Shown in pieces: positions 52,989 to 61,885 of a stretch of DNA of 64,000 nt. The translations under genes were made by a program, and so were the position numbers. The DNA comes from Bradyrhizobium huanghuaihaiense (GTDB taxonomy: Bacteria > Pseudomonadota > Alphaproteobacteria > Rhizobiales > Xanthobacteraceae), in the NCBI RefSeq assembly GCF_007830635.1, contig NZ_VLLA01000024.1, forward strand, positions 59,180 to 123,179. Direction: 5' to 3'. How positions within the stretch are numbered: the first letter of the stretch is position 1; every line of letters begins with the position of its first letter. Under the pieces are notes generated by a model that was not told the origin of the DNA, did no database searches, and saw nothing but the letters and a program-made list of their open reading frames with translations.

Positions 52989-53078
52989 ACGCCTATGTCT
53001 TCATCCTCCATCAAACCGCACAAGGCGGTCCTCCCCGGAGCGATACGTCGTCTATGCCGAGTCGCTGGACGACCTAGC

Positions 53079-53255
53079 AGCATCAGCCAGACTGGCCAGC
53101 AGATCTGCAGCGCCAGCTCAACATCCAGCCGACGCTGACCATCCGGCCAGGTTTCCCCGTGCGGGTCATCGTTACCCGCGATTTGGTATTGGCACCCTAC
53201 GGCAAGGGAGGAACGCCATGACGAAGCTCAAACTCGGTCCGCTACGCGACATCCC
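53079..53255 (+). pseudogene. trbI: trbI tail with the start of the DUF2274 gene
   Basis: Reads SISQTGQQI, a frame break, then QRQLNIQPTLTIRPGFPVRV and IVTRDLVLAPYGKGGTP with stop at 53221: the C-terminus of TrbI (VirB10-like). Its TGA overlaps ATG 53218, which begins MTKLKLGPLRDI, the opening of the DUF2274 protein that always follows trbI. That frame then switches into an unrelated permease at about 53,252. Confidence 0.82.
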
Positions 53256-53405
53256 GGTCTGGCGTATCTTGATCCATCATGCGTTGCCGAACGCGGCCGT
53301 GCCATATTGACGGTGCTCGGGTTGCTTGTTGGGGGAGTGGTCACGGGCTCAATCCTTGTTGAGACGGTGTTTTCGTGGCCCGGGATGGGCAATCTGCTTA
53401 TCACG
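53252..53405 (+). pseudogene. Fragment of dipeptide/oligopeptide ABC permease (DppB/OppB-like)
   Basis: Two frames give VWRILIHHALPNAAVP and, after a one-base loss near 53,306, LTVLGLLVGGVVTGSILVET, VFSWPGMGNLLITSI. This is the conserved membrane loop (EAA region) of DppB-type permeases. Only some 50 codons survive between the DUF2274 start and a reverse-strand fragment. Confidence 0.75.
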
Positions 53406-53409
53406 TCGA

Positions 53410-53646
53410 TCGGCAGCTGTGGTGCGCTACGGTGTGGCCCTGGGCGGCCATACGCCGCACGAGCTCGGGAAATTCCGCCGAGGATCGGCCCACCAGAAAG
53501 AACGTGGCTCGCGCGCATTCCTGTGCGAGCGCAGCCAACACCTTATCCGTGTTCGGCGGCCGCGGTCCGTCATCGAAGGTGAGGACGACTTCATAGTCCG
53601 CCATCTGCGAGTTCGGTTTGATTCTACGCTTCATCGCGCGATTCAA
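53410..53646 (-). pseudogene. N-terminal fragment of polysaccharide deacetylase
   Basis: Reads ADYEVVLTFDDGPRPPNTDK, ALAQECARATFFLVGRSSAE, FPELVRRMAAQGHTVAHHS. The TFDDGP motif (NodB homology domain) and the His motif start are visible; the frame then stops, so most of the catalytic domain is lost. The sequence is closer to general Bradyrhizobium deacetylases than to nodulation NodB. Confidence 0.75.
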
Positions 53647-53825
53647 ACACGGTGCACCTTTGTGTGTCGATATAATTAATGACTCAATACGTGTTATACA
53701 AAAGAATACAACTTAAACGTTGACATGGCCGAATGGTATTTCCTATCGTCGCATCCAGAAAACCTCGTACGGCAGGCGTAAGCCATCTTGCGCGCCGGCA
53801 GTTTGCCGAAGGCGTAACTGACGAT

Positions 53826-53855
53826 CGTAGAGCGCTCCGTAGGGAGCGCTCTACG
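53826..53855. repeat. Strong 13-bp hairpin
   Basis: CGTAGAGCGCTCC and GGAGCGCTCTACG form a perfect 13-bp stem with loop GTAG. It lies in a gene-poor stretch (53647-53928) and is preceded by AACTGACGAT. No T tract follows, so it may be a recombination or repeat element rather than a terminator. Confidence 0.6.
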
Positions 53856-53928
53856 TATTTGAGCAACGCGGCCGGCAAAAGCCGGCATCTGATGGCCCCG
53901 GCACGCTCCGAAAAGGTGGTAATAACCC

Positions 53929-54114
53929 GTGCGAGACCTGATCATCGAAGCCTTTGACAGCGTCATCCGCTGCGAGATCGCGGAAGCAGACGACGTTCGC
54001 AAGGAAATCGCCCAGCGCGGCGCCTACTGGGCCGGCGACGAGATATGGAAGCTGGGCCGCCAAGTCGCCGCGCTGCGCAAGCGTATCGCCGAGCTGGAAG
54101 AAACCGACGCATGA
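53929..54114 (+). CDS. Small hypothetical protein, helical
   Basis: A 61-residue protein starting at GTG (MRDLIIEAFDSVIRCEIAEA), then DEIWKLGRQVAALRKRIAEL and a C-terminal EETDA. The second half looks like a short coiled coil. AAGGTGG lies 9 bp upstream. No family is recognised. It may be a surviving small gene of the element. Confidence 0.5.
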   Translation: MRDLIIEAFDSVIRCEIAEADDVRKEIAQRGAYWAGDEIWKLGRQVAALRKRIAELEETDA

Positions 54115-54196
54115 TCTCAGCAGACCGCGAGTATCTGCTCGATGCCCCTCTAGAACCGTGGCTTCAATCGCTTCGAGCGGCACCGTGCGCCGGTTA

Positions 54197-54490
54197 TCAC
54201 AGAAACCAGTTTCCTTCATGCGCGTGCAGATCGTTTGCCTCAGCAGTCATCCACTGCTCGCGCGGGTTTTCGCGGCTGATGCGCTTGCCGGTCTCCGGGA
54301 CCTTTATGAACCTTTGGCGGTTCCAGATGATCCGCCCGGCGTACTGAAGGATGCCGTTCAAGCGCTTGCGGCTACCGTCAATGGTCGAGGCGTTCCAGGC
54401 GCCGCCACGTGGCCCGGGTACGCCTTTCTTGTTCAAGGCAGTTGCGATGTCGCGTGGCGAGTTGCCGCCTTCAACGGCTTCTTCATCTGC
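54197..54490 (-). pseudogene. Fragment of a second serine recombinase
   Basis: Reads EEAVEGGNSPRDIATALNKK, GVPGPRGGAWNASTIDGSRK, RLNGILQYAGRIIWNRQRFI. This is the Recombinase (pfam07508-like) domain of a large serine recombinase without its catalytic N-terminus. The frame ends with unrelated codons. It lies directly beside the larger recombinase gene but belongs to a different subfamily. Confidence 0.78.
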
Positions 54491-54500
54491 GGTGTTAGAC

Positions 54501-56080
54501 TCACGAAGGCTTTTCCTTGCCGACGCATTCGATGAGGAAGCGTGACAGCGCTTCGAACGTGTCAAATCGGTTTATGGTGCGGCCCTTATAGACTTCCTTT
54601 GAGAACCAGAACATGCGACGACTGAAGGTGAGCCACGCCGGGGCATCAAGACATAGTCGAAGATCGCTTCGTTCTTCTCGTCCAGCCGAACCGCGACAAC
54701 CCATCCCTTCGGCCACCTCACGCGGTATTGCAGCGTCCAGCGCAAGGGCCGGTTTTCATAGTTGCGGCATCTCGCGACCCGAAAGACGACATTCACGACA
54801 TTGTCGATTCGAAGACATTCAGTCGAAGCATTGAGGGTGGCACTGCGACCAAGTCTCTCGAAGGCGTCTCGAAGGCGAGCAGCATTGCTAAGCTGAAGGG
54901 CGGCCCACCGTTGGTGCGACGCGTATTTGTCAAACCATTCTTGATTGCCGTTGTACCCAATAAGACGGTAGATGTTCCGCAGCGCGCCGAAGTGCAAAAC
55001 ATACGATGACATGGACGGCAGTCCCGGACTTGAATTGATAATCGTCTTACTAAGCTTGCCTTTCTTCATCAGGACCTTACGGAGCCGAAGCAACATTTCC
55101 TCTTCGGGAATGCTGACGCGCCCCTCACCCATAATCTTTTGCGCGCGCCGGAATGCGTCGCGATGGACGATAGGTTCGATGGCATTCTCTTTTCTGATCC
55201 AGAGCTCCCTTGGGTTGCGCGTCACCTTGGCGCCAAGTTTTCTGCTTTTGCGATTGTAGGTCAGAACGCCGATATAAGCTTCGTTCCGGAGGAGGTCACC
55301 GACAGCCTTTCCAAGCCACGGTCTTCCCTGGCTATTCAAGATCCCTCGCTGGTTGAGCTCTCGGGCAATGGTGGCCTGCGATTTGTGACGGAGATATTCG
55401 TGGAGAATCCAATTCACGATCTCGACTTGATCGGGCGCACCGGGGATGAGCTTGACATGGTCGGTAAGCAAAGATTTGCGCTGGCCGATCGTTAAAATGC
55501 CCTTCGGTCTGCATTGATCGTCGACGAGACGTCGTTGGAACGCGTAAGCCGTAGGGCCGCCCATTTTGAAGCCGCGATGCGTCAGCCGGACTGACCCTGC
55601 GAAAACTTTGGCGGAGAGTTCCCGACTGAACTCAGCCGCCATCACTCTCTTAATATTCTTCATGATGCTGGCGAGAAGGCTTCCGTCATTGTCGAATTGC
55701 TCCGCGCAATAAGCAACCTCGACGCCCGCCCTGCGGCAGATGAACTCGTAGTGCGCGCTCTCGTCAACGTCCTGAAAGCGTCCCCATCGGCTCACGTCGA
55801 AGACAAGCAGATGAGCGAAGTCAGCGCGTCCCGATTGCACGTCTTCAACCAGTTCGGTAAGGCCCCCCCGGTTTTCGATTCTGAGGCCGCTTTCTCCCTC
55901 GTCACGATAGGTGTGGACGATGGTTAGCTTGTGAAGTTCGGCGTAGGTCGCGATGACCACTGCCTGATTCTCAATCGAGTATTGCTGGTAATCCGTCGAC
56001 ATGCGGACATACTGCGCCGCCCGTCGCGCTTTCTGCGACTGAGGCAGACGTTTCGCGTGTACAACAAGGGTGTTCCCCAT
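54501..56080 (-). pseudogene. Large serine recombinase, C-terminal frameshift
   Basis: About 525 codons. Resolvase domain: AAQYVRMSTDYQQYSIENQ with the nucleophilic Ser, YRDEGESGLRIENRGGLTEL, VFDVSRWGRFQDVDESA. Recombinase domain: HEYLRHKSQATIARELNQRG, GRPWLGKAVGDLLRNEAYIG. A frame change in a CCCCGG run near 54,665 splits the last 60 residues, which resume in the next frame as PAWLTFSRRMFWFSKEVYKG, then RFDTFEALSRFLIECVG. The core is intact, so partial activity is possible. Confidence 0.8.
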
Positions 56081-56173
56081 GTTGCCTCCCCGCGGCTATA
56101 TCGCGCCGCGCTGTATTGCGCATCGCAAACCATTTAGGCGCATCATCAAGTCCGCGCCATCGGAAAGTGTATT

Positions 56174-56520
56174 CAGAAAGAGTCAACTGCTATGTCGTTT
56201 TTCTTGAAAGCACGTTGCGGCGGGCGAAGCGAGCTGCAGAGAAATGCGGGTTTGCGCTTTTGGGCCCGTAGCCGACATGTCCGGCGCAGCTCTTTCGTCT
56301 GCTTCTGACGAGGCAACCAGCAGGATATCGTCGTTGTCCTTGTCGATGATGTTGAACGCCCATCCATCATGGCTGTGGCGATCGCCACGTCGGCCTTCTT
56401 CTCCTTATTGCCGCTATTCTTGTTGTAGACGTGGGTCTTGAAGCCGGCCTTGTCGACCATCTTCCAGAATGAGTCGCCGGGGAGGTGAACCCCACATACC
56501 GCCCGTCAGCTGGCAAACCG
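56174..56520 (-). pseudogene. NYN-domain (LabA/PIN-like) protein remnant
   Basis: Frames give VGFTS, then PGDSFWKMVDKAGFKTHVYN, KNSGNKEKKADVAIATAMMD, then IIDKDNDDILLVASSEADE after another shift. The KADVAIATAMMD stretch is the conserved NYN nuclease core. At least two frameshifts are present and the N-terminus is missing. Confidence 0.65.
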
Positions 56521-56556
56521 ACAGCGCTGGCAGCAATTTAGGATTGGATGAATTCT

Positions 56557-57345
56557 TCAAGCTCGTCGATCATCGTTTACCGGGTTTGATTCCTCCGAAA
56601 GGATATCAATGGCCTCGAGCCTTGCGTCATACTCCTCGTATGTGCCGAGCAGGGCTTGGCCAACTGTCAAGTTGTGCACGGGATCGATAATCGAGGGGGA
56701 GTCGTAAGTTAGGGAGGTTGGTCCAGTAAATAGAACTTCTTCGCCACGCTCGTCGCGTCGCAACGTTCGGTCCGTACACCATTTGACGAGTTGCGTGACC
56801 TCTCCCTTCCCGGACTCAATGATGGGCGGCAGCTGCCGAACCGAGTAGAAATTCGTCCGCGCAGAATACATCTGCCGCGAATCCGAGCTCATGCGCTCGT
56901 CTGGTTGAGCGGTAAGGGTCAGCAGGCGCTTGCCTTTCGGACGCTCGAGCGTACCCTGAATTAGACCGCCTTCTCTGATCAGTCTAATGTGCGCCAGCTT
57001 TTTTGGAGCACCAAGAACCTCTCGTCCCGAGGCGAGAGCTGCATCATTTACCGTCACGTAAATGTAAGGGATGTAGTAGCCAGTCTCGCCGTCGGGATCA
57101 CGAACTTGAATTCCTGAATAGCACTCCAAGTATGGCCCGACAGTGCTTGAGCGATAGCTCGCGACCCCCACAATGGCGATTGCAGGGTTTGCTGCAGGTG
57201 CTAGTTCCTTCGGCAATAAACAATTCGCCTCGTGCCCCACGCTGAACATAAGGTTTATGGCTTGGCAGCCGAGAAACGCACCGCCACGATTTTTGCCCCC
57301 ATGGTAAAGAGGCGCATCAAGCGGAATGCCTTTGACGTCGGGCAT
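56557..57345 (-). CDS. Acetoacetate decarboxylase-family protein (CLA-DC-like candidate)
   Basis: A 262-residue protein of the ADC family. The Schiff-base Lys motif is EVLGAPKKLAHIRL, placing Lys115/116 at the same numbers as in the clostridial enzyme. Other conserved parts: AIAIVGVASYRSSTVGPYLE, GETGYYIPYIYVTVNDAALA. The start is ATG 57345 with AAGGAGG 8 bp upstream, which discards a 47-codon extension. Members decarboxylate acetoacetate or, as CLA-DC, shift double bonds in oxo fatty acids. It lies 1.2 kb from, and divergent to, the SDR/oleate hydratase pair. Confidence 0.85.
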   Translation of the reverse strand: MPDVKGIPLDAPLYHGGKNRGGAFLGCQAINLMFSVGHEANCLLPKELAPAANPAIAIVGVASYRSSTVGPYLECYSGIQVRDPDGETGYYIPYIYVTVNDAALASGREVLGAPKKLAHIRLIREGGLIQGTLERPKGKRLLTLTAQPDERMSSDSRQMYSARTNFYSVRQLPPIIESGKGEVTQLVKWCTDRTLRRDERGEEVLFTGPTSLTYDSPSIIDPVHNLTVGQALLGTYEEYDARLEAIDILSEESNPVNDDRRA

Positions 57346-58581
57346 CGCATCCTCCTTGATCTCAGAACAATTCGCGCGGTTGGAGATTGAGCTATTCATC
57401 TCACCGCGCCTCTCCGGTTGTTGAAGCGCCCCTGAAGCGACTGTACTGCGCTGGCAGCGATGTGGGTTCGGTAGTCCGTGCGGCACATCGATCCGGTGAT
57501 AGCGATCTTCGCTACGCGAGGCCGCAGTGCCGTTTCTGCGCCTTGCACCTCAATCCGCCGGATTAAACGATCCGAAAACATCCGACACGCTTGACCTTTT
57601 CCATTCTAGAAGCCGGCAGCTGTCCTGTGCTGCCGGATGCGCCTGATTGTGCATCCATTCCGGCGGAGCCTGCTCACCGATGATGACGTCAAGGCGAGTG
57701 GGTGATTCCTATTTGTCTATCAGTCGTTATGCAACGTCGATGCCAGGCACCTCGTGCGGTTTATACGGCTCACTGGCTGACGTCAAATTGGGTACGAGTG
57801 ACCCGACAACTTTCGACCCTTGTTCTGTTGCCTTCCTCGCTTGTCCGATTGACGACGCGATGTCGAAAGCCCGACATGATCAAGTATCCGGACAGAAAGT
57901 CGATGAGGCTCTCTCACGAGTTTTCGCAACAGCCTCGATTAAACCAGATCAGCGTAACATTGTCGCTGCGCATGGTCGAAAACGCAGGCCCTGACATCGC
58001 CGTCTCGGTGGAGAGTCGGAAGACCTCCGGCGCCTGTGCAAGAGTCACGTGAGGCTGACTTCCCATCAGAGTCTCGGCGCGCCGATTGCACGGAATGGAT
58101 ACTCCAATTCGCAAGACTAAGGAGAACCTCATGCGTTCTGCGCCCCACTTTTCGATCCACAAGGAGCTCAGCACCGTTCGGCACCGGTATCGCTCCGCTC
58201 GCGGGTACCGATCCTATCTCCGAAACCGGAGGAAATTCGGTCGCAAATTGTCGGCGTCTAGAAGGCGGGGTAGTTCGGCAAAGCCAATGCAATAATCCAA
58301 AGGATGGCTAACGCCTGAGCGGCGGAAGCATGTTCGCGACGTGAAATCGTTATCGAAGTGCTTTAGCGCCAATTTACACGGGTACTGCGCACAGGCTTTG
58401 GGAATCAAAGATGATACGTAGCAGAGGGCAGATCGCCAAGAGTCCGGGGCGTGGTGCAGACCGCAACTCTTGGCTTGCCCGACTTTCAATGCTCGTTCTC
58501 AACCATTTTGATCAACACGCCCGTCATCCTTTTTGATGCTGAAAACCCCTGCACCGCCACTGATCGAGGGAACCAAGAGTT
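57346..58581. other. Divergent intergenic region between the ADC-like and SDR genes
   Basis: About 1.2 kb with no recognised protein except the small candidate at 58131. It must hold the promoters of both sides. A hairpin CCGGCAGC / GCTGCCGG lies at 57613-57636. No convincing nod box or NifA/sigma-54 site was found by eye. Confidence 0.5.
58131..58295 (+). CDS. Small basic protein (54 aa), candidate
   Basis: MRSAPHFSIHKELSTVRHRY, then highly basic RSYLRNRRKFGRKLSASRRR and stop. GGAG lies 6 bp before the ATG. It is Arg/Lys/His-rich throughout, no family is recognised, and it could bind nucleic acid or be spurious. Confidence 0.35.
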   Translation: MRSAPHFSIHKELSTVRHRYRSARGYRSYLRNRRKFGRKLSASRRRGSSAKPMQ

Positions 58582-59340
58582 ATGGGACGTGTGAGCGAAA
58601 AAGTCATTTTGGTAACCGGCGGGGCTCAAGGGATGGGGGCCGCTCATGCGCGCCTGCTGGTAGCCGAGGGCGCGAAAGTCGTGATCACCGATATTCTTGA
58701 CAATGAAGGAGCGACTTTCGCGGCCGAACTTGGCCCATCCGCGATCTATGTGCGTCAAGACGTCGCTCAGCCAGGGGAATGGTGCCAGGCGATTGCGGCT
58801 GCGGAGGGCAAGTTCGGCGCGGTGCACGGCCTCGTCAACAATGCAGGCATAGCGAGTATGGCTCCCATCGAGCGGTTCCCGCTCGAGCAGTGGGAGAAGA
58901 CCCTGGCTGTCAATCTCACCGGTGTATTCTTGGGAATGCAGACTGCCCTACCTGCGATGCGCCGCGCGGGCGGAGGCTCGATCGTCAACATCTCGTCGGT
59001 CGAGGGGATGAGGGGTAGTCCTGGGCTTCACGCCTATGTTGCTTCCAAGTTCGGCGTGCGGGGCATAACGAAGTCCGCTGCCTTGGAGGCCGCCGCGTCC
59101 GGCGTTCGCATAAACTCTATCCATCCGGGCTTCATCAACACTCGGATGACAGAGAACATCGATCTTTCCAGTTTTCCAATTCCGCTCGCGCGGCCAGCCG
59201 AGCCGCAGGAAGTGTCACAGGCAGTCTTGTTCCTGCTTAGCGACGAGTCCTCTTATCTTACCGGCTCCGAAATCGTCGTCGATGGCGGTCTGACGATCGG
59301 CGTCCCGCAGAAGGGTCAGGCGGTCGAAAACATCTTCTGA
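58582..59340 (+). CDS. Short-chain dehydrogenase/reductase (SDR), CLA-DH-like candidate
   Basis: A 252-residue classical SDR: TGxxxGxG as VILVTGGAQGMGAAHARLLV, VITDIL for NAD preference (Asp after the second strand), VHGLVNNAGIASMAPIERFP, Ser in SIVNISSVEGMRGSP, YVASKFGVRGITKSAA with catalytic Tyr and Lys, and PGFINTRMTENI. It ends 45 bp before the oleate hydratase start, so the two are likely co-transcribed. The suggested reaction is oxidation of the 10-hydroxy fatty acid to a 10-oxo acid; that substrate is inference from the neighbour. Confidence 0.9.
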   Translation: MGRVSEKVILVTGGAQGMGAAHARLLVAEGAKVVITDILDNEGATFAAELGPSAIYVRQDVAQPGEWCQAIAAAEGKFGAVHGLVNNAGIASMAPIERFPLEQWEKTLAVNLTGVFLGMQTALPAMRRAGGGSIVNISSVEGMRGSPGLHAYVASKFGVRGITKSAALEAAASGVRINSIHPGFINTRMTENIDLSSFPIPLARPAEPQEVSQAVLFLLSDESSYLTGSEIVVDGGLTIGVPQKGQAVENIF

Positions 59341-59385
59341 CTATCAGCGGACGGATTGTCACATCAAACGAGATCGAATGTCGCG

Positions 59386-61146
59386 ATGTATTACACCAGT
59401 GGAAATTACGAAGCTTTTGCTCGGCCCCGCAAACCCGCCGGCGTGGATAGCAAGACAGCATGGTTCGTTGGTTCGGGGTTGGCTGCGCTCTCCGGCGCGG
59501 CCTTCTTGATCCGCGACGGGCAGTTGCGTGGCGACCGTATCACCATCCTCGAACGACAGACGGTTCCGGGGGGCGCGTTGGACGGTTGTCAGGATCCGGA
59601 AAGGGGATTCGTGATTCGAGGTGGTAGAGAGATGGAGGATCATTTCGAGTGTCTCTGGGATCTGTTTCGTTCGATCCCATCGCTCGAACTTGAAGGCGCC
59701 AGCGTGCTCGATGAGTTTTACTGGCTGAACAAGGATGATCCGAACTACACACTACGGCGGGCGACGGTGAAGCAGGGGCAGGATGCCCATACCGATGGCC
59801 TCTTCACACTGAGCGAACAGGCCCAGAAAGAGCTGATTGCCCTTTTTCTTGCCACTCGTAAGCAGATGGAGACCAAGCGCATCGACGAAGTGTTCGGAAG
59901 AGATTTCTTCAACAGCAATTTCTGGCTCTATTGGCGGACCATGTTCGCCTTTGAAGAATGGCATTCAGCCCTCGAGATGAAACTTTATCTGCATCGATTC
60001 ATCCACCATATCGGCGGCCTGCCGGATTTCAGTACGCTGAAGTTTACCAAATACAATCAATATGAATCGCTCGTTCTGCCGTTATCCAAATGGCTGTTGG
60101 CGCAAGGCGTCAACTTTCGCTACGGGGTCGGAGTCACCGATATCGATTTCGACATAAAGCGTGGCCGCAAGCAAGCCACAGCCATCCGCTGGCTGGAGAA
60201 TGGCATTGAGGGCAGTCTCATTATTGGCGCCGACGATCTTGTTTTCATGACGATCGGGTCGCTGACCGAAAACTCGGACATGGGGGACCATCACACGGCC
60301 GCCAGGCTCAACGAAGGACCGGCGCCCGCCTGGGATCTGTGGCGGCGTATTGCGGCCAAAGATGCGGCCTTTGGACGCCCAAATGTCTTTTGCGGCAATA
60401 TTCCTGCAAGCAAATGGGAATCGGCGACGATCACGACCCTGGACAAACGCATTCCAGCATACATCCGCAAGATCGCCAAACGCGATCCGTTCAGCGGCAA
60501 GGTTGTCACAGGAGGCATCGTTACGGTGAAAGATTCGAGCTGGTTGCTCAGTTGGACCACAAATCGCCAGCCGCATTTCAAGCGCCAGCCCAGCGATCAA
60601 GTCGTCGTCTGGGTCTATTCGCTATTCGTCGATAAAGCCGGCGACTACGTGAGGAAACCGATGCAAGATTGTACGGGCGAGGAAATCACGCAAGAATGGC
60701 TTTATCACCTCGGTGTGCCGGTTGCGAGTATACCGGAACTCGCCGCTGGGGCCGCCAAGACGGTCCCGGTGATGATGCCCTACGTCACTTCCTTCTTCAT
60801 GCCGCGGCAGGCGGGCGACCGGCCAGATGTTGTGCCGAAAGATGCGGTCAATTTCGCCTTCATCGGCCAGTTCGCGGAGTCGGGTGAACGGGATTGTATC
60901 TTCACGACGGAATACTCCGTTCGGACCGCGATGGAAGCCGTGTATATCCTCCTCAAGATTGAACGTGGCGTGCCCGAGGTATTCAACTCGACCTATGATA
61001 TTCGCAAGCTGCTTGCAGCAATGGGTAGACTGCGCGACGGCAATGAAATTGAGATCCCGGGACCTGCGTTCCTGCGCGAGCTCATTCTAAAAAAGATTGA
61101 AGCGACTGAGCTTGGCGAACTACTCAATAAATATCACCTGAGGTGA
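59386..61146 (+). CDS. ohyA: Oleate hydratase (MCRA family, FAD-dependent)
   Basis: A 586-residue protein of the myosin-cross-reactive-antigen family. The FAD-binding motif is AWFVGSGLAALSGAAFLIRD, followed by ILERQTVPGGALDG, RGFVIRGGREMEDHFECLWD (with the conserved Glu), and WYRTMFAFEEW-type FWLYWRTMFAFEEWHSALEM. Near the C-terminus: TEYSVRTAMEAVYILLKIER. It adds water to the 9(Z) double bond of oleic/linoleic acid, giving 10-hydroxy acids. MYYTSGNYEAF is the usual start; a TTG ten codons earlier is unlikely. Length is normal and no disruption is seen. Confidence 0.93.
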   Translation: MYYTSGNYEAFARPRKPAGVDSKTAWFVGSGLAALSGAAFLIRDGQLRGDRITILERQTVPGGALDGCQDPERGFVIRGGREMEDHFECLWDLFRSIPSLELEGASVLDEFYWLNKDDPNYTLRRATVKQGQDAHTDGLFTLSEQAQKELIALFLATRKQMETKRIDEVFGRDFFNSNFWLYWRTMFAFEEWHSALEMKLYLHRFIHHIGGLPDFSTLKFTKYNQYESLVLPLSKWLLAQGVNFRYGVGVTDIDFDIKRGRKQATAIRWLENGIEGSLIIGADDLVFMTIGSLTENSDMGDHHTAARLNEGPAPAWDLWRRIAAKDAAFGRPNVFCGNIPASKWESATITTLDKRIPAYIRKIAKRDPFSGKVVTGGIVTVKDSSWLLSWTTNRQPHFKRQPSDQVVVWVYSLFVDKAGDYVRKPMQDCTGEEITQEWLYHLGVPVASIPELAAGAAKTVPVMMPYVTSFFMPRQAGDRPDVVPKDAVNFAFIGQFAESGERDCIFTTEYSVRTAMEAVYILLKIERGVPEVFNSTYDIRKLLAAMGRLRDGNEIEIPGPAFLRELILKKIEATELGELLNKYHLR

Positions 61147-61572
61147 TTAAGGCAGCGGACGCTGCGGCTTCGCTCGGATAGAGAAGCGCTGTCCTGCGCC
61201 GTGACGGCTCGGACTCGCCAAGGCGCGGATCAAACGTTCGCGCCGATCTTCCAGGCAACCTTTAGGCGTACTCTGGAATTCGGTGTTCTTTCGGCTTGAT
61301 GTTATTCTCGCCACACGCATCCGATTAACCTCTTGCCACGAGGTGAGGGCGAAACTAGCTAGTGGCTCGTCACAGTGATCTTGATGGTTTGATACCGGCC
61401 AGCTTAGGATAGGCAAGTTTTCTGGCGGCACAAGGACTTCGATGCTTCTGGGGATGCAGGATTCGGCGGGTGGCCGTCCGGACATGTGCGAATAGGTATA
61501 GATGAACGCCAGATAATGGCCCTGCTTCTCGGTAAAGCGTGCGCCTGGTTTTTGACTCATGGATCGATTCAT
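61147..61572 (-). pseudogene. LexA-like winged-helix protein with internal deletion
   Basis: The N-terminus reads FTEKQGHYLAFIYTYSHMSG, RPPAES, as in small LexA-DNA-binding-domain proteins of rhizobial islands. The recognition helices that should follow are missing, and the frame jumps to IPRSIEVLVPPENLPIL, which normally closes that domain. The remaining codons look unrelated. Its stop abuts the oleate hydratase stop, so the genes converge. Confidence 0.55.
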
Positions 61573-61754
61573 CCGTGCCTCCTTAGTCGTCCGTGAAGAA
61601 CAGGTAAGGGGCTGATCTGGAGTCGTTGTTTTTCGGCTGCGGCGATTTTGTGATTGCAGGCTTTGACAGTGCGGTAGCTCGGAACCTGCAATTTGCAGTT
61701 TGAGATTCCCTCGAATCGCACGGCATGATTCGGCGCTCGTATCGGGAGGAGCCG

Positions 61755-61885
61755 ATGCGACCGAAGAAGCCGAAGGCGACGGACGAAGGTGATCTGTTCC
61801 GGGCCAGGCTCAAGCAGGTCATCAACATGGAGCACGAACTGGTTCAGCACGCCGGCAAGATCAATTGGGACTGGATCGACTATCG
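61755..61885 (+). pseudogene. IS5-family transposase N-terminal fragment
   Basis: Reads MRPKKPKATDEGDLFRARLK, QVINMEHELVQHAGKINWDW, ID, the standard first 43 residues of an IS5-type transposase, preceded by GGGAGGAGCCG. At about 61,880 the sequence switches to an IS21 helper gene. The DDE domain is absent. Confidence 0.8.

Larger units (their letters stand above)
52285..53047 (-). mobile_element. Truncated IS66-family element (tnpA-tnpB, tnpC lost)
   Basis: Only the two accessory genes remain. The left edge cuts tnpB at its last few codons against the ABC-transporter fragment. The transposase gene tnpC is absent. On the right, GTATCGCTCCGGGGAGG (reverse strand, near 53,047) could be a degenerate IS66 end, but a clean terminal repeat is not seen. 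Confidence 0.75.

Noticed and set aside
53410..53646. Possible nodulation gene nodB
   Set aside because: The TFDDGP region matches general polysaccharide deacetylases better than NodB, no nod box or other nod genes are nearby, and the gene is truncated.
57346..58581. Nod box or NifA/sigma-54 promoter before the ADC-like and SDR genes
   Set aside because: Only weak partial matches by eye; none had both conserved dinucleotides at correct spacing.
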